A DNA stretch of 30,907 nt, from NCBI GenBank assembly GCA_964575975.1, contig CAZNTU010000049.1, positions 1 to 30,907 of the forward strand. Reading direction: 5' to 3'. The DNA comes from G963674505 sp964575975 (lineage in GTDB: Bacteria > Desulfobacterota > Desulfobacteria > Desulfobacterales > SKZT01). Shown here one piece after another: positions 7,513 through 14,907 of this stretch. Made by a program: the position numbers and the translations under genes. Within the stretch, counting starts at the first letter, position 1. The number at the start of each line of letters is the position of its first letter. The notes below the pieces were generated by a model. That model was not told where the DNA came from. It was given only the letters and a program-made list of their open reading frames with translations, and searched no databases.

Positions 7513-7892
7513 TTCCCACCTCTGTAGACCTCCTTCGGGTCGAATACCGGCTCGCCTGTTTCCCTGATTTCGCCGTCCTCGACTTTTCTGAAGAAGCAAC
7601 TGGCGAAACCAGTGTGGCAGGCGGCTCCGCCAATCTGCTCCACTTTCAGGAGCACCGTGTCGTCGTCGCAGTCTATATAGATTTCCTTTACCAGCTGCAC
7701 GTGGCCCGAGGTTTCCCCCTTTACCCACAGACCTTTGCGGGTCCTGCTGTAGAATGTCGCCCTTCCGGTTTTCAAGGTGTTCTGCCAGGCGTCCTCGTTC
7801 ATGAACGCCAGCATTAGGACGTCCCCGGTCTTGCAATCCTGGACGATGGCCGGGACAAGGCCGTTCATTTTGTCGAAATTCAAATGGATCAT
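7509..7892 (-). CDS. hisI: Phosphoribosyl-AMP cyclohydrolase
   Basis: This 127-residue protein is stand-alone HisI, without the HisE pyrophosphatase domain of the enterobacterial fusion. It opens the adenine ring of phosphoribosyl-AMP in step 3 of histidine synthesis. Diagnostic residues are D74-C75-D-D-D78 (Mg2+ and zinc), GGAACHTG with C92, and SCFFR with C99; KGETSGHVQ precedes them. No other his gene is present, so it is separated from the main pathway cluster. It leads the operon of aminotransferase, ysxC, era, ATP-grasp and HNH. A GAAGGAACC ribosome site lies just upstream of ATG 7892. Confidence 0.97.
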   Translation of the reverse strand: MIHLNFDKMNGLVPAIVQDCKTGDVLMLAFMNEDAWQNTLKTGRATFYSRTRKGLWVKGETSGHVQLVKEIYIDCDDDTVLLKVEQIGGAACHTGFASCFFRKVEDGEIRETGEPVFDPKEVYRGGK

Positions 7893-8235
7893 CTATAGGT
7901 TCCTTCGATCATAAAATTATTAAGGTCCGATCGAAAATCCGGCGGTCGCGTATGCGGCGGCGGCCGACTTCCAAGTGGCCTATGTTAGTGCCAGGCCCTT
8001 TGCGTGTTTACCGGCTTGAATCCACAGCCGATCGCGTTCTACCTTTTTGCCCATGAACAAACAAAAGTCAATGCCGATTTTTTCCCCCGCCATATAATTC
8101 GAACAAACTTGCTTAAAAAATCGTATTTTGATAATTGAACCCGTTGTTATCATATGGAAAACGTGTTCGGAGGTTTTCAATCCTCGCTTCTTATTCGAAC
8201 CTAATGAACTTGGGCATATATAGGAACCAATATAC
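7893..8235. other. Divergent intergenic region hisI / PBP1A (343 bases)
   Basis: No convincing gene or RNA was found here. Possible promoter parts: on the minus strand TATGAT (7913-7908), five of six matches to a -10 box but with a poor -35, close to the hisI start. On the plus strand TATAAT (8093-8098) lacks a good -35, and TTGATA (8128-8133) followed after 17 bases by CATATG (8151-8156) is a weak alternative. The part from about 8080 to 8235 is AT-rich compared with the flanking genes, as expected of a promoter region. A minus-strand frame of 92 codons crosses the area but starts inside the PBP gene and has no family features. Confidence 0.6.
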
Positions 8236-10605
8236 ATGCTGAAACATCCGGAAGACATATACGACGAATTCGAACAAACTCCGCAAAAAAAATCCGGTGG
8301 AGTGTCGGGTAGAATTCTGAAATTTTTTCTGTGGTCGGGACTCGTTCTCGGAATAATCGGATCGGCGGCGATTTACGTTTTTTACATGCATATCAATTGG
8401 GAGCTTCCCAAAATCCATACGTTGAAGGATTACAAGCCGCCTGTAGTGAGCGGGGTATATTCCGACGACGGCAAGTTGATCGGCGAATTTTGCGACGAAA
8501 GGAGGACCGTCGTCTCCCTCTCCGAAATGCCGGACCTGCTGAAAAAAGCGTTCGTCGCGGCCGAGGACGCCCGCTTCTACGAACACGAGGGAATCGACTT
8601 CTTCAGCATAGTCCGCGCTTTTCTTAAGAACATCAAGGCCCGCGGCATCGTTCAGGGAGGGAGCACCATCACGCAGCAGGTTACCAAATCCTTTTTCCTT
8701 TCTCCCGAAAAAAGTTACCGGAGGAAGATCAAGGAGGCTATCCTGGCCTCTCGAATCGACAAACAGTTTACAAAGGACGAAATCCTCTTTTTGTATTTGA
8801 ACCAGATTTACTTGGGCAACGGGGCTTACGGGGTGGCGGCTGCCGCCGAAAGCTATTTCGACAAGAGCGTCTCCGACTTGACCCTGGCGGAATGCGCTTT
8901 GATGGCGGGACTGCCCCAGGCGCCCAGTCGCTATTCTCCGCTCAAGCATCTCGACAGAGCGAAACAAAGGCAATTGTACGTGCTGAAGAGAATGTTGGAC
9001 GAGAGCTACATCACGGAGGAACAGTCCGCCGCCGCCCTGAACCAGACTTTGAAAATCAAGCCGAAAAAGAACCCGTATGTCGATCAGGCGCCTTACTATA
9101 CCGAGTACGTAAGGCAGTACGTCGAGAAAAAATATGGCCGCGACGCTCTCTACACCCAAGGACTGAAGATTTACACCGCCGTCAACGTGGACATGCAGGA
9201 AGCCGCCCGCAAAGCCGTCGAGAAAGGCCTGCGGGAGCTTGACAAGCGCCAGGGATACAGGGGGCCGGTAAAAAGCCTCCACGCCGGGGAAATGGAGGAT
9301 TACGACCGGAAATTTGTCGAAAGATACGGAGAGAGACTCGGGAAGGGAATGATCGTGGAGGGGGTGGTCGTCGCAGTCGATGCACGGTCCAAGGACGTTG
9401 CCGTCGGAATCGGGAACGAACGGGGAACTATTCCGTCGAAAAACATGGGTTGGGCCGGAAAGAAAGGTCACGCTCTAAAACCGGGAGACGTCGTGCTCGT
9501 GGAAACTCTCGAGAAAAGCAGCGAGAAGGACGAGTGGCAACTCGCTCTCGAGCAGGATCCGGAAGTCCAGTCCGCGCTTCTTTGCCTCGAAGCCAATACC
9601 GGCCTCGTCAAAGCCATGGTCGGCGGATCGGATTTCAAGAAAAGCCAGTACAACAGGGCGATCCAGTCCCGGCGGCAGCCCGGAAGCGCCTTCAAGCCGG
9701 TCGTTTACGCCGCCGCCCTCGACAAGGGCTATACTCCCGCCTCCGTCATCCTCGACACGGCCGTCGTGTTCCGGGACGGGAACATGGTATGGAAACCGAA
9801 AAACTACAGCAGCAAATTCTACGGCCCCACGCGGATAAGGGAGGCCCTGACCCACTCCAGAAACCTTGTTACCATCAAAATCCTTAGGGACATCGGGATC
9901 GACTACGCTATCGATTACGCCCGCAAGTTGGGGATCGAATCCCATCTGGACCGGAACCTCTCCCTTGCTTTAGGCTCCTCGGGAGTGTCTTTGCTGGAAC
10001 TGGCGAACGCGTATGCCGTTTTCGCCAACGCGGGCTACCGGATCGATCCGGTTTTCGTGACCAAAATCGTCGGCCGGGACGGTGTCGTGCTTGAAGAGGC
10101 GGGAATCCGAAAAGAAAAGGTCATTGAAAGCTCGACGGCGTATATCATGACCAGCATGTTGGAAAGCGTGGTAAAGGAAGGAACGGGGAAACGGGTCGGC
10201 GCGTTGAACCGTCCGGTCGCGGGAAAAACCGGTACCACCAACGATCTCTACGATGCCTGGTTCATGGGATACACTCCGGAATACGTTGCCGGCGTATGGG
10301 TCGGTTTCGATACGGAGGCATCTCTGGGAGCCGGGGAAACGGGGGGCACGGCGGCAAGCCCCATTTGGCTGCATTTCATGGCCGACATATTGAAGGACAA
10401 GCCCGTTCGGAATTTCGACGAGCCCGAAGGAGTCGTCTTCGCCAAAATCGATGCGGAAACCGGGCTGTTGCCCGCATCGGAAAGCCGAAACACGTATTTC
10501 GAGGTGTTCAAGGAGGGAACCGTTCCTTCCCAATACACCCGGAAATCGGAATCGAAATCGGAATCGCTTTCGGGATACGACGAATTTTTCAAGCAGGGCA
10601 TGTGA
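8236..10605 (+). CDS. mrcA: Class A penicillin-binding protein 1A (peptidoglycan glycosyltransferase/transpeptidase)
   Basis: A 789-residue bifunctional cell-wall synthase. A cytoplasmic tail is followed by one membrane anchor (about 28-52). The GT51 domain has the catalytic glutamate E110 in AAEDARFYEHEGID and QGGSTITQQ (140-148), and polymerises lipid II into glycan. An OB-like insert (about 340-440) typical of PBP1A precedes the transpeptidase domain with S484-x2-K487 (SAFK), S541-R-N543 and K664-T-G-T, which crosslinks stem peptides and is the beta-lactam target. ATG 8236 has TAGGA upstream. It appears monocistronic and divergent from hisI. The C-terminal tail contains KSESKSES, encoded by a 12-base repeat. 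Confidence 0.96.
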   Translation: MLKHPEDIYDEFEQTPQKKSGGVSGRILKFFLWSGLVLGIIGSAAIYVFYMHINWELPKIHTLKDYKPPVVSGVYSDDGKLIGEFCDERRTVVSLSEMPDLLKKAFVAAEDARFYEHEGIDFFSIVRAFLKNIKARGIVQGGSTITQQVTKSFFLSPEKSYRRKIKEAILASRIDKQFTKDEILFLYLNQIYLGNGAYGVAAAAESYFDKSVSDLTLAECALMAGLPQAPSRYSPLKHLDRAKQRQLYVLKRMLDESYITEEQSAAALNQTLKIKPKKNPYVDQAPYYTEYVRQYVEKKYGRDALYTQGLKIYTAVNVDMQEAARKAVEKGLRELDKRQGYRGPVKSLHAGEMEDYDRKFVERYGERLGKGMIVEGVVVAVDARSKDVAVGIGNERGTIPSKNMGWAGKKGHALKPGDVVLVETLEKSSEKDEWQLALEQDPEVQSALLCLEANTGLVKAMVGGSDFKKSQYNRAIQSRRQPGSAFKPVVYAAALDKGYTPASVILDTAVVFRDGNMVWKPKNYSSKFYGPTRIREALTHSRNLVTIKILRDIGIDYAIDYARKLGIESHLDRNLSLALGSSGVSLLELANAYAVFANAGYRIDPVFVTKIVGRDGVVLEEAGIRKEKVIESSTAYIMTSMLESVVKEGTGKRVGALNRPVAGKTGTTNDLYDAWFMGYTPEYVAGVWVGFDTEASLGAGETGGTAASPIWLHFMADILKDKPVRNFDEPEGVVFAKIDAETGLLPASESRNTYFEVFKEGTVPSQYTRKSESKSESLSGYDEFFKQGM
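10543..10566 (+). repeat. Two exact 12-base tandem units in the PBP1A tail
   Basis: The unit aaatcggaatcg occurs twice in succession and encodes KSES twice. It keeps the frame, so copy-number change would only lengthen or shorten the charged periplasmic tail of the PBP. Confidence 0.85.
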
Positions 10606-10829
10606 GAAAAATTCTTACAAGGGAATCAGAAATCCTCCAATTTACGCGGCACCACGAGTAGGATATCCTCCGCGATGCAAAGAGTTCTCTTTCATGAATT
10701 GTATTCATAAATTCAATGCCAATATTCATTGGACAGGCAGGTATTCCACCCGCTTGACATCGTAATGGCGGCAAGGACTCACGAACAATCCAACCAAGCG
10801 CAACTTCATAAAAAATTACGGAGGAAAAA
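10606..10829 (+). promoter_or_regulatory. Leader region of the TRAP transporter operon with candidate operators
   Basis: The 224 bases hold no gene. Three symmetric elements stand out: the perfect palindrome AGGATATCCT (10660-10669), TGAATT and AATTCA arms (10695-10700 and 10710-10715), and CCAAT with ATTGG arms (10719-10732). They are possible regulator sites for a substrate-induced transporter. A TTGACA at 10754-10759 has no matching -10 box 15-19 bases later. The ribosome site GGAGG is at 10819-10823. Confidence 0.35.
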
Positions 10830-11804
10830 ATGAAAAAACTTTTAACGATCGGTTTTGTCGCGATGGCTTCGGTCGCGGTGGCGCTGTCCCCGGCGATCGC
10901 GCAGACTCACAGCATTAAGATCGGCGGAGGTCCAACCGGGGGAACCTTCAACACTTTCACCAACGCCATGTCCATTTATTTGCCGAAGGCCGTCGACGGT
11001 CTTCAAGCGTCTTCCGTCGGCAGCGGCGGGTCCGTGGAGAACGTGAAGCGGGTTTCGTCCGGGGAATCCGATTTCGGTCTTTGCTACGCGGTCGACAGCA
11101 AACTGGGATACGAGGGGAACTTGCCGCAGGACGACACCAAATACGAAAACCAACGTTCCATTGGTTACGTGTATGGCGCCCCGGCGCAGCTAGTGGTGCG
11201 GGCAAACAGCGATATCAAGTCGGCGATGGATTTGAAGGGCAAACGCGTGGGTCTGGGAAGCGCGGGCTCTGGCGCCGCGGCCAGCGCGGAACGGTTTTTC
11301 AAGCATATCGGAATCTGGGACGATTTCAGACCCACTTTCCAAGGATACTCCGCCGCAGCCAGTTCTTTCAAGGACGGCAAGCTTGACGCATTCTGGGTGT
11401 TGGTCGGCTATCCCAACAGCTCCGTGATCGAAGCCAGCGTCCAGGAGAAAATCCGACTGGTGGATGTCGGCGTCGAAGCGGAAAAGACCGGGTTCTACAA
11501 CGAGTTCGCCTATACGCCCACGGTCATCCCCGCCGGAACCTACGGCAAGGACATGCCGGAATGCAAGACTTTCCAGGATTCGACCATTTTGAGCGTCAAC
11601 AAGGATCTCCCGGAGGATTTGGTTTATCAGATCACAAAGGCCCTCTGGTCCGAAAAGGGGATGGAGACCATGACAATGGCCAAATCCACGTTCAATGAAA
11701 TGAATCTTGAAAACGCGTTTTTGGGAGCAACGGTTCCGTTGCACCCAGGCGCCCTTAAATTCTGGACTGAACAGGGCAAGGAAATTCCCGACCACTTGAA
11801 ATAA
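10830..11804 (+). CDS. TAXI-family TRAP transporter substrate-binding protein
   Basis: The 324-residue protein starts with a clear signal peptide: MKK, a hydrophobic stretch 5-20 and an Ala-x-Ala cleavage site near residue 25. It is then a periplasmic binding protein of the TAXI (TRAP-associated extracytoplasmic immunogenic) type, with IKIGGGPTGGTFNTFTNA, a GESDFGLCYA segment, DLKGKRVGLGSAGSG and a late NEFAYTPTVIPAGTY region. It captures an organic acid, possibly a dicarboxylate or amino acid, and hands it to the permease encoded 114 bases downstream. The start is supported by ACGGAGG 7 bases before the ATG. The substrate cannot be read from the sequence. Confidence 0.95.
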   Translation: MKKLLTIGFVAMASVAVALSPAIAQTHSIKIGGGPTGGTFNTFTNAMSIYLPKAVDGLQASSVGSGGSVENVKRVSSGESDFGLCYAVDSKLGYEGNLPQDDTKYENQRSIGYVYGAPAQLVVRANSDIKSAMDLKGKRVGLGSAGSGAAASAERFFKHIGIWDDFRPTFQGYSAAASSFKDGKLDAFWVLVGYPNSSVIEASVQEKIRLVDVGVEAEKTGFYNEFAYTPTVIPAGTYGKDMPECKTFQDSTILSVNKDLPEDLVYQITKALWSEKGMETMTMAKSTFNEMNLENAFLGATVPLHPGALKFWTEQGKEIPDHLK

Positions 11805-11829
11805 TCGAAAAACCCAAGACAGGAAAGAC

Positions 11830-11858
11830 GGGAGCGCCGGTTTCAATGCGGCGTTCCC
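11830..11858 (+). terminator. Intercistronic stem-loop between TRAP binding protein and permease
   Basis: GGGAGCGCCG (11830-11839) pairs with CGGCGTTCCC (11849-11858) over 10 base pairs with one G-U, around a 9-base loop. A run of nine T begins about 20 bases later, further away than in a normal intrinsic terminator. Such hairpins often give more binding protein than permease by partial termination or by protecting the upstream mRNA. Confidence 0.55.
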
Positions 11859-11918
11859 TCCTCCATCTTTCCAAATCTTTTTTTTAAGCGTGTTCGTAAC
11901 GCAATAAAGGAAAACGAG

Positions 11919-14069
11919 ATGTCCGAATCAGAAACTCCAGCCGGCGCCGACAAGGACAAGCTTCGGGAGATCATCCAAAAGGACCAGAAGACCGGCCGCG
12001 CTTTTAAAGGCGTCTGGTACTACATTACGGCCGCCCTGGGTGTTTTCATGGTCGCATTTTACATGTATTGCGCGGTAGTTCCCGTGGACACCCAATATTT
12101 TTTTGGAGTTTACGTGCTTTTGACGTACGTGATGATATTCCTGTACTACCCCATGACACGCGGCGGCCCCCGGGAAAAGCCGGCCTGGTACGACATCTTG
12201 CTCGCTTTCGTTGCCGCTTTCGCGGTCGGATACTACATTGTCGAATACGAAGCGATCAACTACCGCATGGGCTCGGAGACGAAACTCGACACTTTCGTGA
12301 GCGTCGTCGGCATACTGATCTCGCTGGAGGTCGCCCGCAGGGTGCTGGGATGGTCGATGACCATCGTTGGAGCCGCGTTTTTGGCGTACGCCTTCTGGGG
12401 CAATCTCCTGCACCATGTTCCTCTCCTTGACGCCTTCGCCCACACCGGATTCAAAATAGACCGGACCCTGAATCACATCTATATGAAGGAGGAGGGCGTG
12501 TTCGGCATCATGACGTCGGTTTTGGTCACATACGTGATCTTGTTCATCTTTTTCGGTTCGTTCCTGAAATATTCCGGCGCCAGCAAATTCTTTTTGGATC
12601 TTCCTTTGGCCCTGGCGGGAAAAACCACGGGCGGCCCCGCGAAAGTTGCCGTATTGGCGTCGGGTTTTTTCGGCTCCGTATCCGGATCGGCGATAGCGAA
12701 TACGGTATCGACGGGCGCGTTTACCATTCCCCTGATGAAAAAAGCGGGATTCAGGCCGCACGTGGCCGGAGCCATCGAGCCGGCGGCTTCCATCGGCGGC
12801 ATGTTCATGCCGCCGATCATGGGAGCGGGCGGTTTTATCATGGCGGAAATGACAGGGATTCCGTACGTGAATATCATGCTGATCGCCGTATTTCCCGCCG
12901 TGATCTATTTTCTTTCCGTATTCGTGATGATTCATTTCGAGGCCAAGCGATACGGTCTGGTCGGAAAACCCGAACCGGGCGCTCCCACGGCGACGCAAAT
13001 TCTCAAAAACGAATGGTACATGTCCCTTCCGCTGGTCATCATCGTCGTACTGATGCTGTTCGGTTTTTCCCCCGCGTACGCCGCTTTTTGGTCCGTGTTG
13101 TCGTGCGTGGGGGTGAGCTGGCTGACCTCCGACCACAGAATGGGCTTGAAAGAGATTTTGCTTTGCATGAACGAAGGGGCGAGGGCGACTCTCGTGATCG
13201 GGGCCACCTTGGGAGTAATCGGCATAATCGTCGGCACGATCCAGCTCACGGGCATCGGGCTTCGATTTTCCCAGATTATCATCGAACTGTCCTTCGGTTC
13301 TCTGCCCGTCGCCATTCTATTGGTAGGCCTCGCCTCCCTGATTCTGGGCATGGGAGTGCCGGTCACGGCCGCCTATCTGATAACGGCGGTGCTCGCGGTC
13401 GGGGCTTTGTCCGACATGATTTCGATGTCCTTGTGGGGCGTCGGCATCAGGGAGCTTCAGATGCCGCTGGGAGAGCTGCTGGGGGACGATCCCAGGAGAA
13501 TGGAAATAATGGCGAAGGTGAGCTGGGTGCTTCTGGCCTCGCATATGATCGTCTACTGGTTCAGCCAGGACTCGAACATAACGCCGCCGGTATGCGTCGC
13601 AGCCTACGCCGGGGCCGCGATCGCGGGTTCCGACCCGTGGAAGACCGGCTGGACCTCTTTCAAGTTCGCCAAGATGCTTTACGTCGGTCCTTTTCTATTC
13701 GCGTTTTCGCCGGGCTTTCTGATGGGAGGACCGGGACACATAATGCCGTGGTACCAGGTGATTTCCACTTGGCTTACCATCGTATTGGGAACCATTGCGT
13801 TCGGAAGCCTGACCATGGGGTATTTTTTGTGCGGCACCAGGCTCGTCGAATGGATTGTTTGCGCGGTGGCCACCATCGTTCTTTTCTTTCCGCATTTGGT
13901 CAAGTGGGCCATAGGAATTGACGTTCCGACCATTATCGTCGACGGAATCGGAATCGGATTGTGGATCGTGGTCTATTTCATGCAAAAATTAAGGATTCGA
14001 AAGGACCCGACCCTGACGCTTCCTATCTACGAACGCCAAAGATTAAAAAAAGCAGATTCCGCCGCGTAG
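11919..14069 (+). CDS. TRAP transporter fused permease (small 4TM and large 12TM subunits)
   Basis: A 716-residue inner-membrane protein in which the small DctQ-like and large DctM-like subunits form one chain, as usual for TAXI systems. The N-terminal part has several membrane helices up to about residue 180. The DctM-like part contains the conserved GxxxGSxxAN segment (SGFFGSVSGSAIANTVSTGAFTIP, near 250-275), the glycine-rich MFMPPIMGAGGF loop and a second repeat with ILGMGVPVTAAYLI. It drives Na+ or H+-coupled uptake of the ligand delivered by the TAXI protein. The ribosome site is AAAGGAAAA upstream of ATG 11919. A Usp gene follows 74 bases after the stop. Confidence 0.95.
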   Translation: MSESETPAGADKDKLREIIQKDQKTGRAFKGVWYYITAALGVFMVAFYMYCAVVPVDTQYFFGVYVLLTYVMIFLYYPMTRGGPREKPAWYDILLAFVAAFAVGYYIVEYEAINYRMGSETKLDTFVSVVGILISLEVARRVLGWSMTIVGAAFLAYAFWGNLLHHVPLLDAFAHTGFKIDRTLNHIYMKEEGVFGIMTSVLVTYVILFIFFGSFLKYSGASKFFLDLPLALAGKTTGGPAKVAVLASGFFGSVSGSAIANTVSTGAFTIPLMKKAGFRPHVAGAIEPAASIGGMFMPPIMGAGGFIMAEMTGIPYVNIMLIAVFPAVIYFLSVFVMIHFEAKRYGLVGKPEPGAPTATQILKNEWYMSLPLVIIVVLMLFGFSPAYAAFWSVLSCVGVSWLTSDHRMGLKEILLCMNEGARATLVIGATLGVIGIIVGTIQLTGIGLRFSQIIIELSFGSLPVAILLVGLASLILGMGVPVTAAYLITAVLAVGALSDMISMSLWGVGIRELQMPLGELLGDDPRRMEIMAKVSWVLLASHMIVYWFSQDSNITPPVCVAAYAGAAIAGSDPWKTGWTSFKFAKMLYVGPFLFAFSPGFLMGGPGHIMPWYQVISTWLTIVLGTIAFGSLTMGYFLCGTRLVEWIVCAVATIVLFFPHLVKWAIGIDVPTIIVDGIGIGLWIVVYFMQKLRIRKDPTLTLPIYERQRLKKADSAA

Positions 14070-14074
14070 TTTTA

Positions 14075-14083
14075 TGCTATACT
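14075..14083 (+). promoter_or_regulatory. Extended -10 promoter candidate for the usp gene
   Basis: TGCTATACT gives a TGn-extended -10 box (TATACT, five of six matches) six bases after the permease stop codon and 61 bases before the usp ATG. The -35 position (gattcc) is weak, as is common with extended -10 promoters. It would allow usp expression independent of the transporter operon. Confidence 0.4.
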
Positions 14084-14143
14084 CTCCTTTGCACTTTGTC
14101 CGAGAAGGGATCGATTCTTTTTCAATTATCATGGAGGCGAAAA

Positions 14144-14674
14144 ATGGAATTGCCGAATGTTGAAATCAAGAAAATACTTTACGCCACGGACCTGTCGGAA
14201 AACGCGAAATACGCTTTCGCGTACGCGGTCAGTCTTGCAAACCTCTACGACGCGTCCATTCTTATCCTGCACGTGTCGACCGAAATTCCGAACCTCGACT
14301 ACGCCATTCTGGGCTACATCGGCGAGTACAAGTGGCAGGAAATCAAGGAAAGAAACCGGGAGGAAATTAGAAGGTCGCTGACGGGAAAAAAACGCGACAA
14401 CAAACCCATCCGGGAGGCCTTGGAACAATTTGCGGAAGACATGAAAGGCTCTTCGGACGAAAGTTTCAAGACCGACGAGACGTTGGTAAGGTCGGGCTTC
14501 GCGTCTGCGGCGGATATCATCTTGGAAGAGGCGGAAAAGCGAAACTGCGACATGATCGTGATGGGCACGAGAGGACACGGATTTCTGTCCGACGTCATTA
14601 TCGGATCGACCGCGAAGAAGGTCGTCAAGCGCGCGAAAATTCCGGTTTTGGTGGTGAAGCTGCCTGGGGAATAA
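14144..14674 (+). CDS. Universal stress protein, UspA family
   Basis: A 176-residue single Usp domain with the ATP-binding signature G141-x2-G144-x9-G154-S/T (GTRGHG to GST) near the end, a first strand KKILYATDLSENA and a C-terminal PVLVVK strand. It is longer than the usual 140-150 residues because of a charged helical insert at about 60-110. ATG 14144 has TGGAGGCG 4 bases upstream; the frame is open further upstream into the permease gene but without coding character. Usp proteins are linked to TRAP systems in other bacteria, for example TeaD with TeaABC of Halomonas, where the Usp tunes uptake. A similar role here is inferred from position. Confidence 0.93.
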   Translation: MELPNVEIKKILYATDLSENAKYAFAYAVSLANLYDASILILHVSTEIPNLDYAILGYIGEYKWQEIKERNREEIRRSLTGKKRDNKPIREALEQFAEDMKGSSDESFKTDETLVRSGFASAADIILEEAEKRNCDMIVMGTRGHGFLSDVIIGSTAKKVVKRAKIPVLVVKLPGE

Positions 14675-14823
14675 AGCCTACTTTTGCAACAGCCCGGCCG
14701 TTTACCAAGCTTGCCATGACGAACCAAATCCAATCGCTCCGGTCGCTGCGACTACAAAATGCAGCGTTTCCGAATTTTTATGGCTTTCAACCCATGCGGA
14801 TACCGGCCTTCGACGAGGGACCA

Positions 14824-14855
14824 CGGTAGCGCCGCCGTGGAAGGCGGCGCTACCG
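14824..14855. terminator. Perfect 13-bp GC-rich hairpin between convergent usp and ATPase genes
   Basis: CGGTAGCGCCGCC (14824-14836) and its exact complement GGCGGCGCTACCG (14843-14855) flank a 6-base loop. On the plus strand a run of six T follows about 11 bases later, so it may end usp transcription; no T-run follows on the minus strand. The left arm can also take part in another stem, CCACGG (14821-14826) with CCGTGG (14835-14840), which excludes the first. A REP-type repeat or a mobile-element end is an alternative; more copies in the genome would show that. Confidence 0.55.
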
Positions 14856-14907
14856 AAACAAGCGAGTTTTTTCCTCGCCGCCAACCGCAGTAGTTTTCTA
14901 TGCCGCA

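Noticed and set aside
7980..8258. Minus-strand frame of 92 codons between hisI and PBP1A
   Set aside because: It begins inside the PBP coding region, has no ribosome site or family motif, and spans the likely promoter region.
10754..10759. Consensus TTGACA before the TAXI gene as a -35 box
   Set aside because: No acceptable -10 box lies 15-19 bases downstream.
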